Assembly: GCA_010093515.1 (NCBI GenBank)
Contig: MU001679.1
Coordinates: 706,464 to 770,463 of the forward strand
DNA length: 64,000 nucleotides
Direction of reading: 5' to 3'
Origin: Lineolata rhizophorae
Taxonomy: Eukaryota > Ascomycota > Dothideomycetes > Lineolatales > Lineolataceae
Shown: one piece after another, positions 1 through 10,072 of the stretch
Numbering within the stretch: the stretch's first letter is position 1
Layout of the letters: each line of letters opens with the position of its first letter
Translations under genes and position numbers: made by a program
Notes under the pieces: generated by a model
Database searches by the model: none
What the model was told of the DNA's origin: nothing
The model's input: only the letters and a program-made list of their open reading frames with translations

Positions 1-1885
1 GTATCGCGTCCCGTTGCGGGCTCATCCGGGTCGCTGGCTATCTAGTTGTGGTCAGCTTATTCCAGGCAACTTCTTTTTTTTTTTGGACGTGTCGAATATC
101 CCCGTTCCCGTTCTGTCGTCTCCGCGATCTAGTTATCTAGTCTGGAATTGCAAATAGAAACTTCCACTCGCTGGTCACTTGTCCAGTGGCGCGGTCCCCA
201 GACCAACCAGTCGGGCTCACTTCCCCAAAAACACGTCCATATGATTCCTCAAAAGGTCACTGTGCCAGCCCGAAGCATGACTCGGGAGACACCACGGGCA
301 TCACTTAGCACCGACAGCGCGAAATTTCTGAGGCGGCCTAGTATTTATTGTTTCATACACCTGCTACCTGGCTGATCTGACCGATCCTCCTTAGCCCGCA
401 CGTTCAGCACGGCGGCACGCCCGGTCCAAGCGTGTTTCTTCTCAATCTCCCTCCCGTCTCCGCGAGAGGAAAAAACCACCGCCGACCCTACTACTACTAC
501 CGCCCACCAGCTTTGCTCCGTCAAAGGCTAGCTCGTCGTGAACAAAGGAAATCCGGCGCTGTTGTGCATAGAATGGCAGTGGGTTCGTCATAAGCGAGAG
601 AAGGGATTAAAAGGAAAGAAAAAACGCGCGGCAACAGCAGACTCGAGACTTCTCGGAGGGAAGTTTCACGAGGAAGATTTCGACAAAGGAAAACATGAGT
701 GTGCGCGAAAGTTACGTCGCAGACGTTTAAGCTTGAGATGAGTGGGTTGGCAAAAAATTGGCAGAAGCAATGCGGAAAAACGCCTTTCTCCCCGTGGTTT
801 GAAACACCGGTTTGTGTATCGGGAAAAACGAATTTGCAGGAGCGGGGATCTTTCAAAGCAAAGAGGAAGATCTCGAAGCTTTCCGGCGCAAAACCGGCGG
901 ACAAGATGTGTGCGGGGGAAAGGGAAAGGGTATGTGATGGAAGGGCATTAAAAGGGTAAGTGAGAGCTAAGAAAGGCCGACCTCCCTCCATGTTTGGAGT
1001 GCAACAAAGCATTTGTCGCAAGAGAAAAGAAGAGAATTCGTGACGGAAAGAAGACGACAAATGGAGAGTCGAGACGAAAGTGGAAAGAAACAATGCAAAC
1101 GGGGAAAGAACGTAAAAAAACAAGAGCGGAGAGAAATTCCGGGTCGTTGCCCGCGAGACATCGATGGCAGGAAAAAGAAGGGAGTGAAGATAGTCCATCC
1201 TGGGGCCACTACCACCGCCTCATCTCAATCTGTTCTCGAGCAGGGGAAACAACTTCCTAGAAAGTCCTCACAATCTGTTCTCGTTTCCCCTCTTGTTCCT
1301 CCCCCCTTTACCCCGCTCGGCGCCCCTTCAGTATCTCTTCCGACTTCTCTCCAATCCCTGTAAACGCAGACTTTGTTGCCATGGAGGAAACGATCGTTTG
1401 GTGTGCCAATCTTGCTTCGTCCTCCACCTCTTTCGTGTCCTCTCTCAACACGTTTCATCCCCTCCCTTTCCCCCGTCATTTGCCGCCGGTGTTCATATGC
1501 TAATGGAAAGACGGGATTTTCATTTGCTCTGGGTGTTCTCCAATCTGGGTTAATTTACGGGCTCCGATGTTTGTTTGTTTCGACTCTCGTTCGTCGGTTG
1601 TCCACGTGCGCGCAAGGCATCTAGACGGTGCGCGGAGATCGGTTGCTGGGAAGCGTGAAGCTGTTAGTCGCTTTCAATCTTACGAACCAAGGCAAAAAGA
1701 TCTAGCGCTTCTCGGCAGCTACTGGGATTTGCGTCACCCTCTCACGCCTACAATGAAATTGACCAGAGTCTCTACTGCGTGCATCAATCCCATCACGGAA
1801 ACACAACAAAAAAAAAAAAAGAGGGGGGGAGGGGGGGGGGCAAGGAAGGGGGTGGGTGAGCGAGCACGGGTGAGCGAAAAGGGCG
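1..1885. other. Intergenic region with purine-rich block
   Basis: No gene that I can support. About 560-1240 is strongly purine-rich on the plus strand (many GAAAG/GGAAA words), which leaves long open frames on both strands, including one of 225 codons on the minus strand (521-1198). That frame has no recognisable domain and a composition like translated pyrimidine repeats. Near 1808-1840 there is a run of 13 A followed by interrupted G runs, just beyond the 3' end of the BTB gene. Confidence 0.6.
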
Positions 1886-2988
1886 TTACGAGACGCGGGG
1901 CACTTGCATGTCCGCAATGTCATCGATGTGGTTGCACATGGCGACGAAGAGGTCGAAGAACAACTTGCCACCAGCCTCCATCTCGAGCTGCATGGTGCCG
2001 CTGCGCTTGAAGGTCCGCCGGCTGCGGATGATCAGGGCCAGGTAGTGCGCCCGCAGCCGCGAGTCCGAGTCCGGCGTGTGCTCGTACGCGTAGCGCGCGC
2101 TGCGCAGGATGGTGCCGACGTCGATGCCGCTCTGCAGCCCCTGCTTGCGCAAGGAGAGCCGCTTGAGCTCGTCGAGGCCGTACCGCTCGGCCGCGCAGTA
2201 CACGGCCGTGTCGCGCAGGATGAGGTCGCCCACGCCGGAATGGAAGATTGTGGGCTCGACGGCGTGCGGGACGCGACCGCCGTTGTGTTGGTTGCGGGGG
2301 TTGTGGGTAGAGGGGGATTTGGGGCTGTTGGAGAGCAGCGGCGAGCCGCCGTCGTCCAGCGGTCCCTCGAGCATCCACCGGTCCCGCCGCTTGTCGTGCA
2401 CAAGCCGCGGGTAGTAGTCTCCCTTGTACAGATACTCGAGCACGCAGCTGAAGACCTCGGCCTCCTCGTCCGGCAGCGTGATGCGTCGCGACGAAGTCCC
2501 GGGCTCGAAGAACTGGCCCCGCAGCGCCGCCGCGAAGAACGGCGAGTGGCAGAGCACGTCTTCGTGCGCGGCGAACAGCCTCTGATCCTTGCCGATCACG
2601 AGAGTGACGATGGCGCTGGTGAGGTTCGGCGGTGCGCTGCAAATGCGAGTCATTCCGTCAGCACGAAGTGAATTTTCGGGGAGGAAAAATTTCAGACGAG
2701 ATGGAAAAAGAATGTTGCTGCGTTCGAAATGGAGCAGAAGGCGTTGGGAGCTTCCACAAAATTTAGGCGTTTGCCTTGCTAGGCAGCAGCGCGATTGGGA
2801 CGAGAGGCTATAATTGGAGAGCGGTGGAAGGTGAGAGGAGGGGGGAGGCCGGAAACGACTTACTCCCCCACCGGCGGGCTGTCCAGCGACTCGAACATCT
2901 TCTGCTTGGTAGTATCTCGAAACGACCTCTTCGCGGGACGGCTTGACTTGCCCGCACGATCCTTTGAAGCAAAAGAGCGTTTGAACAT
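1886..2988 (-). CDS. BTB/POZ domain protein
   Basis: Two exons on the minus strand: 2988-2864 and 2636-1886, joined across a 227-bp intron (donor GTAAGT, acceptor TTTGCAG), giving 291 aa. The start is the ATG at 2988 (MFKRSFASKDRAGK), which fuses in phase to APPNLTSAIVTLVIG. The longer open frame starting at 3019 reads through the intron and is not preferred. Residues about 45-125 look like a BTB/POZ fold: IVTLVIG, then LFAAHEDVLCHSPFFAAAL, then ITLPDEEAEVFSCVLEYLY. A linker, then LRDTAVYCAAERYGLDELKRLSL, the helix that usually closes fungal BTB proteins. BTB domains mediate dimerisation and often recruit substrates to Cullin-3 ubiquitin ligases. No partner domain (Kelch, MATH, zinc finger) is present, so the exact role is unknown. 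It is divergent from the E2 gene at 5266. The basic N-terminus could be a nuclear signal, which is an inference. Confidence 0.88.
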
Positions 2989-5265
2989 GCTGGCGAAGAG
3001 GGACGTTAACGAGCGACACTGGGGTGAGTGCGGAATGGTTGCTAGTTCGCGGGCCCTAGCATGGGTCAAAACGAGTGGATGGAGCTCCGGAAAGCGTCCG
3101 AGGCGGAAAAAGGAAAGCTGGTCGCCTTCTCCGTCCTCGGATGGGCTTTTGGCCTGGGGGGGAGTCCGACACCAAAGGCGGCGACCTTCGTGCAGACGTT
3201 CCCAGGCGCTGGTGTTCGGCTGGCTCTGACTTTGTCCGTTTGCGCGTGGGAGGGGAGCTCGGGGCCGCCGCGCGTGGGCCACGGCCGCGGCCTTTATACG
3301 CGTCGCGCGGGCGCTTTGGGGGGGGGAGGGCGCTGCCCAGCCCGGGCTATGTATGTAGACCCCGGCCCGCCCGGCTGCGCGCGCGCGCGCAGGGCTGTGC
3401 ACTCGCGCAACGCCCTGGCCGCCCGCCCGCCCCGCGCTCCAATTCGCCCGCGCCCTCCTGCAGCCGCCGCCGCAGCGCCGCCACCGGGGACAATCCGCCT
3501 CGTTGCCTTGTATCTGTCGGCGGCGCCATTCGCCCGCCGCCGCTGCAGCTTCGAGCGAGGCGAAACCGCCGGCCCTGGACAGAGCGGATGACAAGACGGA
3601 ATGCAAGAGAAGACGCAGGAATCGCGGCGCGTGCCGCCATTCGCCCGCATCCGGCAAACAGCTCGACCGGCCGGGGCGCGGGTCCCTTGCGCCCTGCTCG
3701 TCCTCGAGACCCTTGTCGTGTTACTGAGGCACCGGTGACTGGACGGGTGTACCTATCCGTGCAAGCTCGGCGGTGCTGTACGGCGCTTTGGCTCGTTCAG
3801 CACCCGCTGCAGCGCCCTCGGCGAGACGACATGTCGCTGGAAAATGCCGCAGTCCGCCGTGGCAGTGTCGCATTTGCGCAAACGTAACTCGAGGGTCGCA
3901 AGCAATTGCCCATGTGCCTCAGCACTTGGGTGCCCTCTCCGCCGAGTCCAGCTGTCCGGGTGCGAGGCGGAGCGGACTGCTTCTGCTATCTCTGCCCTAT
4001 GGGAGCAGTCAGTAACAGTCACGCGTGAACTGGTCGCTCCATGCAACCGTGAAATGCAGCTGAACATGCACGATGCCGTTTCAAAGTCAAGCGGAAGCTC
4101 TTCCTGAATCTAGATTCACGAAGAGCCAATAGGGATGCGGTCGCGGGCAAGCAGCGGACAAGTGCCCGAACGGGTAACTTTAGGAAGGCAGACGTCTTGG
4201 CAAAACAATCGCAGCACCCACCGACAGTACATAGCACCACCAGCCCGAAGCCGCGGGATTTGCGCGCGAACCGCCTGCACGACGATCGTTGCGTCGCATT
4301 CGGCCGAGTCGCGCAGGGCCGGAATTGGGCGCCCGTGAGTCACAGCTGGCCCGCGGGGTGGGAGTCATCTTTCGCGCACGCCGCACGGAGGCATGTACAT
4401 ACACGCATGTACGTACCTAAGTCAGCACGGCTTACCCCGTGCGTTCGAGAGACTCGCCGCCGGCCGCTTCAGGCCTAGCGCCGGCCGCTGACACCGCGTG
4501 CGCCAATCAAAATCGCCGGCGCGGGAACTGGCAGGCGTCCTTTTTTCCCTACTTATGTATGCAGCATGCATCCCTCGGAGGATTTTTGGTGGCTCATGAA
4601 TGGCCGCGCTCGCGGCGGCCTGCGCCGGCGCCAGAGCGCGGTCCGGCTAGAACGTGCTCGCAGGGCGGCAGAACGGAGTCGTTTCAGGGCCCTCGACGCA
4701 TCTGGTTCCTCGCATCGGCCAGCGCGCCAGAACGTGCTCTCGCCATACATTGGCGCCACCGGCGAACTGGTTATCGCGGTCGAGAACGGGCCCCGGAGTG
4801 CCATCTCAGGTCCCGGTCCACTTGCGGCGCGCGGAGCACTCGTCGAAGGCGCCGGCTTGGTGCCACGCGACAGCCGCCGACTGGGCCCGAGGCACCAAAG
4901 CCAGGCCGGCAGCGAGGCCGCCGCGCGATCGTGCGATTTAGGTACACGTAGGCAGGTCCGCCTGCAAGGCCGTTGCGTTGTTGAATCGCGATCCGATCGG
5001 GGCGGCCGGCGCTGAAAGGCCAAAGGCGCATGACGAAACGGAGCAGCAAATCTGATGTCGAGGCGGCCTTTCAGTCAACCCTGCGCCCGTCGCCTAGCGC
5101 CCGCGCTTCCCCAGCTACATACGACGTAAAAAGAAGCGCCTGCCGCCCCACCACCTAACGTCCTGCTAGCCTTCGCCCTCGGTCCCACCTATCCGCTCTT
5201 TCTCTCTCCACTTGCATTCGTGGCATTTTGGCACTTTCTTCTAGAGAGCCTTCCTCCCAGCCAGA
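2989..5265. other. Shared 5' region between BTB and E2 genes
   Basis: A GC-rich divergent intergenic region of 2.3 kb. Several overlapping long frames occur between 3060 and 3900 and between 4440 and 5050, but they are low-complexity Arg/Ala/Pro translations of CpG-rich DNA and none resembles a protein family. Short TAC/GTA-rich motifs appear at about 4393-4425 (GTACATACACGCATGTACGTACC) and 5115-5125, of the same kind as in the other long spacers of this window. Confidence 0.55.
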
Positions 5266-5997
5266 ATGAGTACGGGAAGCCGCAAGCGCATCGTCAAGGT
5301 ATGTGTAGCCTCCTTCTCCTAGCCGAGTCGGATGACGTCGAACCGGCGACGTCCCAAAACAACAACCAGCTTTTTTACTCACCAGCCGCATCGTTGGCGC
5401 AGGAGCTGGCCGAGTGCCACGCAGACCCGCCGCCGGGCACCAAGGTCCAGCTCATCGACGAATCCAACGTGCACACCTGGGAGATTCTCATGGACGGCCC
5501 CGAGAACTCCGTCTACGCCGTGCGTTCCACCCTTGCATCTCCAAACCTGCATATCCCCCTCACGCCCCTCCAACCACGAGCGTACCTGAGGCTCGCATGA
5601 CCAGCGTCGCGACAACGACGATCCCGTCTCCCTTCCCCTCCACCCAATCGCTAACCGAACGAACAAAAAAACCCAGGGCGGCCACTTCAAGCTCAACCTG
5701 ACGCTGCCCAAGGACTACCCCTTCAAGCCGCCGACGCTCAACTTCGCGACCAAGATCTACCACCCCAACGTCAGCAACGACGGCAAGGGCTCCATGTGCC
5801 TGGGCATGCTGCGCTCCGACGAGTGGAAGCCGCCCAACCGCCTCCTCGCCGTCGTCAACATGGCGCGCTCCCTCCTGCTCGAGCCGAACCCCGACGACGC
5901 CGTCGAGCCCCAGCTCGCCGACCAGTACAAAAACGACCGCGCAGAGTTCGACAAGACCGCCAGGGACTGGGTCCGTCGCTATGCGGCTAAGAAGTAG
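5266..5997 (+). CDS. E2 ubiquitin-conjugating enzyme
   Basis: Three exons, 5266-5298, 5403-5519 and 5677-5997, giving 156 aa. The first exon encodes only MSTGSRKRIVK and is followed by GTATGT. The protein is a single UBC fold: N-terminal helix (KRIVKELAECHADPPPG), the strand region TWEILMDGPENSVYAGGHFKL, the LPKDYPFKPPTLNF segment, the HPN motif at about residues 79-81 and the catalytic Cys at about residue 91 in KGSMCLGML, followed by EWKPPNRLL. It would accept ubiquitin from E1 as a thioester and pass it to substrates with an E3. The WKP segment after the Cys and the LLLEPNPDDAVEPQLADQY helix resemble the Ubc4/5 to UBE2L3 branch more than Ubc9 or Ubc12, but I cannot fix the orthologue. An AATAAA lies at 6245-6250, about 250 nt downstream. 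Confidence 0.95.
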
Positions 5998-7000
5998 GGG
6001 CGCGAAGCCGTGCCTGACGCGAAGATGGACTAACGAACGGACGGACGGACGGACGGATGGACAGCGCAGCGAGACGGTTTGGGCGGTGCCCTTCGCCGGG
6101 AGCTCGCGGGGATGAGTGCACGTGCAATTTTTGATTAGAGAATGCATTGGGTTTGGAGTTTGGGTGAGCTGGCTTTACACGAGCAGCATCGGCGGTCTCC
6201 TCAGGCCTTGGGCGCCGAACCTTACTTTGGCAGGAGGCTGAACGAATAAACTCTTTTGGGGGTGGTGATCTCACGTGCCCGTTCATTTGCATCGTGTAGG
6301 TTGCCGGGCCGGGATTTAGGACTTTGGGGACTGCTGAAGGAACAGTTTTTTTTGTTCTGATCATTGTCCTACGCATCAAAAGGAAGCTAGCACGAGTTTA
6401 TGAAGACGGACGGTACCCTTTGGCACAACCTATGGGTTATGAGCAAATATTATGATCATCCTGATGATTCTGATGCTTATCGGGTACTTCTATCACGCTA
6501 TATACAAGAAGGCCCTCTAGGGAATAAAAGCCTATTTCAATTTGTCCACCATATTGCCTGTTTTCCTCGTAGTCTGTAAGTACCGTTTTGAGTATCTTCC
6601 TAACAATTCCGGGATACATCGCTCAAGGAGGTCGGACCATTTGAAAAGCCTCCTTGGACTCCATCGAAGACGCCCCAGAACAGCGCTATACATGACAATG
6701 GCAGAGGCGACCAAACCCTTGTGATATCAATTCATGTTGCGTCATCCGTGGGCCCATGGAGGACACTGCCTGACCCATAACTCTGAGTATCGGGAACTAA
6801 GATGGAAATGAAAGCACCGGCCTAATGACTGCGCAAACAATACCGTGCACGACCTCTATTTTAGGCGCAATATTGAATGCCCTTGACTGCATCAGCCCGT
6901 GCGGACGACGTTTAACGGGCGACGAATATTTGCATACCAATGTGAGGCCAATTTTCTAGCATCGGCAGGAAATGATCAGGCTATCGTTCAATCCCTCATT
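5998..7000. other. 3' region of E2 gene and AT-richer gene-poor DNA
   Basis: Just past the E2 stop is a short ACGG tandem repeat (6036-6056). From about 6400 the DNA becomes AT-richer. Two short minus-strand frames, 6437-6619 and 6532-6714, overlap out of register and may be pieces of one decayed reading frame, possibly the far 3' part of the pseudogene that starts at 9029. I recognise no domain in them. Confidence 0.45.
6245..6250 (+). promoter_or_regulatory. Possible polyadenylation signal of the E2 gene
   Basis: AATAAA about 250 nt after the stop codon of the E2 gene, followed by GT-rich sequence. Fungal polyadenylation signals are loose, so this is only a candidate. Confidence 0.35.
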
Positions 7001-7015
7001 GCTGCGCCTTGTCAA

Positions 7016-9029
7016 AAATGTCTAGATAGATGAGAGGCCCGCGTCCTCCAAGTGGTAAGAGCTCACCCACAGAAGCCGCACTTCCATAGCCGCGGAGTTG
7101 GGCCAGATATGTTAGTTTTCCTTTTTTTTTTTTTTTTTTCCAGCGGCTTCAGCTGAAAGAGTATTTCTGTGAGAATAGCGGATACGCTGATTCAGGCTAT
7201 CCCTGCAAAAGAAAAAGTCTGCTCCTCTTCTGATTTTGATTGGCACGCTCTAATGCGGCAAGATTTTTGATATAGTAGTCATCAAACCCAATAACACAGT
7301 GCGGCAGAGAAGACATAAAAACTTGTCAGGTTCCCCACTCCGTCTGAAAAAAACTCGAAGTAGTCTTGAGGCCAGTCCACTTAGATCCCGGAGAATGCAG
7401 CGTGCTTCTCATGCCTAAACCATGCCCGCTCCGAAAGAGCCTTACGGTAAAAAGCACGTTGGAATTCATATCCCCCATCTGGAGGGAACCCATGGAGCCT
7501 TGAGCATCGATTCCCCTGAGCTTCTGCGGCAGCACCATCAAGGCCTTTATCGGAAGACGCGGCTGGCTGGGGCTTCGAAGAGGTGATGGTCTGTTGCTTT
7601 TCGTATGGTGCTCTGATACTCTTCCTTCCATGCCTCGGTTCTGTAAACCCTGTTGCGCCACTGCATTGCGAAAAAGCAGAGCCAACGCTCGATGCCGACC
7701 TTGGAGTATCGCCCACACCGGAAGAGGAATCGCTCAAGTCCTACGGCTCTGAAATACCTCTCTCAGCATAAAATTGGCTCTGATTAAACGACTTTAAAGC
7801 CCCACGAACTGAGTCTTCGGGTATGGCCTCATCTACCGAAGAGCTCGACAGTCATACTTCCATCGGACTCTTGTCTTTGCAGAACCTAATCTGCGGCTGC
7901 GGTTGTTGACGAACCAAGTGCTAACTTGCTTGATACTCAACCCGGTGGTGTCCGCTAGATCCTGCTTCTGCTTTGATGTCGGGCAAGGACCATCAATATT
8001 CCTTTCTAGCCAATCTCGCACCACCAGGACTGCTGGCACTGGGAACCTCTTTCCCCTTGCCGGCTTCTCGAATGAGTTGCTAGGATCGACGTGTTCGCCG
8101 TGTTCGTAGGCGAAGTCCTTCGTCGTGGCGTCACTTCGGCATCTTTGCCTTGGTGCTTCCCGTCCGTCAACTGCTCCTCCCATATTTGCTTTTCGGCGTC
8201 AGAGCTCAGCCAGAGGTGCGGTAAATTATAGCTGTTTTGGAAGGACTCAAACGGCTTGGAGCAGAGTCCTCGTCCGTTTCCAACCACGGCATGGGGCGAT
8301 CGACAAGACAGGAAGTACTTTCTAGCCACTCGGGGGGAATCAGTGTAGGCTGTCGTGGTACTCTATGGGGCAGTTCTTCCTCGCAGTTTGACTGAAAACA
8401 ATAGGTGTTGGGCTCATCTCTTGGAGGGTTTGATTCTGACGTGATTGGAAAACTATTCTCGGATGGTTAAAACGGGTTCCGATGGAAATCGGCAAGCGGC
8501 CCCAACGATGTAGATAATCCATCACTAACCAACGTATCCCCCAAGTGAAGCTACAGCTGCTAAGTTGGGATCCCCCTGGCTCGTATGGCCGCTCACCGAA
8601 GCAGATTCAGCGTTGAATGCCGTGGCCTAATAAATCATGTGAACGTTTCGAGGTCAGTCGAACCAAATAACAAAAGCTACTCACCAGATGAGACCCATCC
8701 TGTCCGTCCGGTCCGGCGTTTAATGTCTTGTCATACCAGAAAAGTTCCCTTGGGTTGATCCACTCCACCTCAAGCTCTCCAGTTTCTGGAAAGCCCGCGA
8801 TAACATCGGCCGACAGGTAATTGGTCGAGAGATTGAGGAGCGTTACGTTGGCAGTGTCGATAGTGTAGGTGCCATTTCCGTCCAATGCGGTAGTTACCTG
8901 GGGGAACTGATTGAAATCGAAGAAATCATTAGCGGGTAATTCAAGATTTTTCAGGTCAGGAAGCGGTGGAAGAACGGGCGACTTGCGAGGCAGTTCGGCT
9001 AAGTTAGGAGCGACCATGCTTTGGGTCAT
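7016..9029 (-). pseudogene. Decayed homeobox plus C2H2 zinc-finger transcription factor gene
   Basis: Pieces of one fungal homeobox/C2H2 regulator occur in the right order on the minus strand. (1) 9029 to about 8680: open N-terminal frame from MTQSMVAPNLAEL with an acidic DFFDFNQFP segment, a plausible GTGAGT donor and in-phase continuation after TTATTAG. (2) 8054-7884: a TALE/KN-type homeodomain with PCPTSKQKQDLADTTGLS and the third helix VSTWFVNNRSRR. (3) A Ser-rich linker around 7860-7500 in another frame, interrupted by a stop. (4) 7464-7402: a C2H2 finger remnant (FQRAFYRKALSERAWFRHEKH) in which both expected Cys are lost. (5) About 7200: a second finger-like remnant, FFFCRDSLNQRIRYSH. 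(6) 7086-7016: CGFCG, then after a stop, TTWRTRASHLSRHF. The order homeodomain, degenerate finger, RKDHLxQH-like finger, CGFCG...HL..HF is that of a known ascomycete family. At least five stops or frame changes and the lost Cys pair argue for a pseudogene rather than missed introns. The family assignment is from memory of its motifs. Confidence 0.68.
7884..8054 (-). other. Homeodomain (KN/TALE type) inside the pseudogene
   Basis: About 57 codons without a stop, reading GKRFPVPAVLVVRDWLERN through TWFVNNRSRRLG. The WF-N-R spacing of the DNA-recognition helix and the PCPTS segment between helices 1 and 2 fit the Homeobox_KN class. It is the best-preserved part of the decayed gene. Confidence 0.75.
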
Positions 9030-10072
9030 GTCACGGAATAAGATTGGGGAAGTGTGTTGCCCGGAGCTGTTAAAAATGACAGCTAGGGCGAAATTGCACG
9101 GCGCCAAAGACCTGACAAGAAACAATAGGCGTCTAGTTATCTCATATCTATAGTGTCAAGTAGATTGGAACTTAAGAATAATAGAATGAGACAGCTAAAA
9201 AGATTAGGGATCTCCAGTTTTATATTTATTGAGTTGATGTTTTGAGCAACAACATCTAATGTAGCTGCTAGCAGACTTCACGAGGCCATAAGTGGAACTC
9301 TGCGGGGCCCTAAACATCAAGAGAGCTCGAGCCAATCAGATTGGCCACTCCGACAACCGAAAAGTCGCGCATTGACGATACTGGACGTAGCCCAAAACAT
9401 CACAACAAGTCAAAAAATTTGTATAGGCCTACCAGTAGACACCTTCCTTCCACAAACAATCGTAGTATAATAAATTCTTATATCGCAAATTTCAAATTCG
9501 AGTTTTGAGCGTATGTACTCACGGAGTAGCACGAATGTGGTTCAAATCGTTACCTAAGGCAGTTACGGTATCTACGCATTTGCTAGCTTGTGGGCTCGGC
9601 TTTCCAATTCGCTAGCTGTGCGCCACCACTGCATCTCTTATCAGCAGTTTAGCAATGTCAGCTGTCAGGTACAAAATGACGCCCCGAAACCTGCAGTTGG
9701 ACCTGAGCAGATTTCAATCTTGTTCGTTTCCTACGCGATTCTTTCCCCTCTTTGCATTTCGTAACCGGAAGGTGGCGGCACTACGTTTTCGCTAGGTCGC
9801 TGCTCATAGAGAGTACCTGCCTTACTGATCCACCCAAGGCTGATGCAACCACATACCGTGCAGTGCCTTTAGCTAGCGCCTGTCAAACGCAGAACTGAGA
9901 TAATGAGATCTTTCTGCGATGCAGTGGTAGGCGTCGAGCGAATTCCCAACTCAACCACGAATTTCTACTATCTCGCGCTTCATGTAGGAATAGTTCTCCT
10001 TACTCTTGACATGACACTAATCAACTTTGCTGATTAGGGTTAGTCGGTAGATGTACTGCTAGATCCTACACT
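9030..10072. other. AT-richer spacer upstream of the Zn2Cys6 gene
   Basis: No open frame of note on either strand. The DNA is AT-richer than the flanking genes. It must contain the promoter of the gene starting at 10073 and, formerly, that of the pseudogene ending at 9029. I see no clear repeat or RNA gene. Confidence 0.6.

Noticed and set aside
521-1198. 225-codon minus-strand frame
   Set aside because: Its composition is translated pyrimidine-rich DNA, no domain is visible, and overlapping frames exist on both strands of the same purine block.
6437-6714. Two overlapping minus-strand frames as a separate gene
   Set aside because: Short, out of register, and no domain recognised. They may belong to the decayed gene upstream, but I cannot show it.
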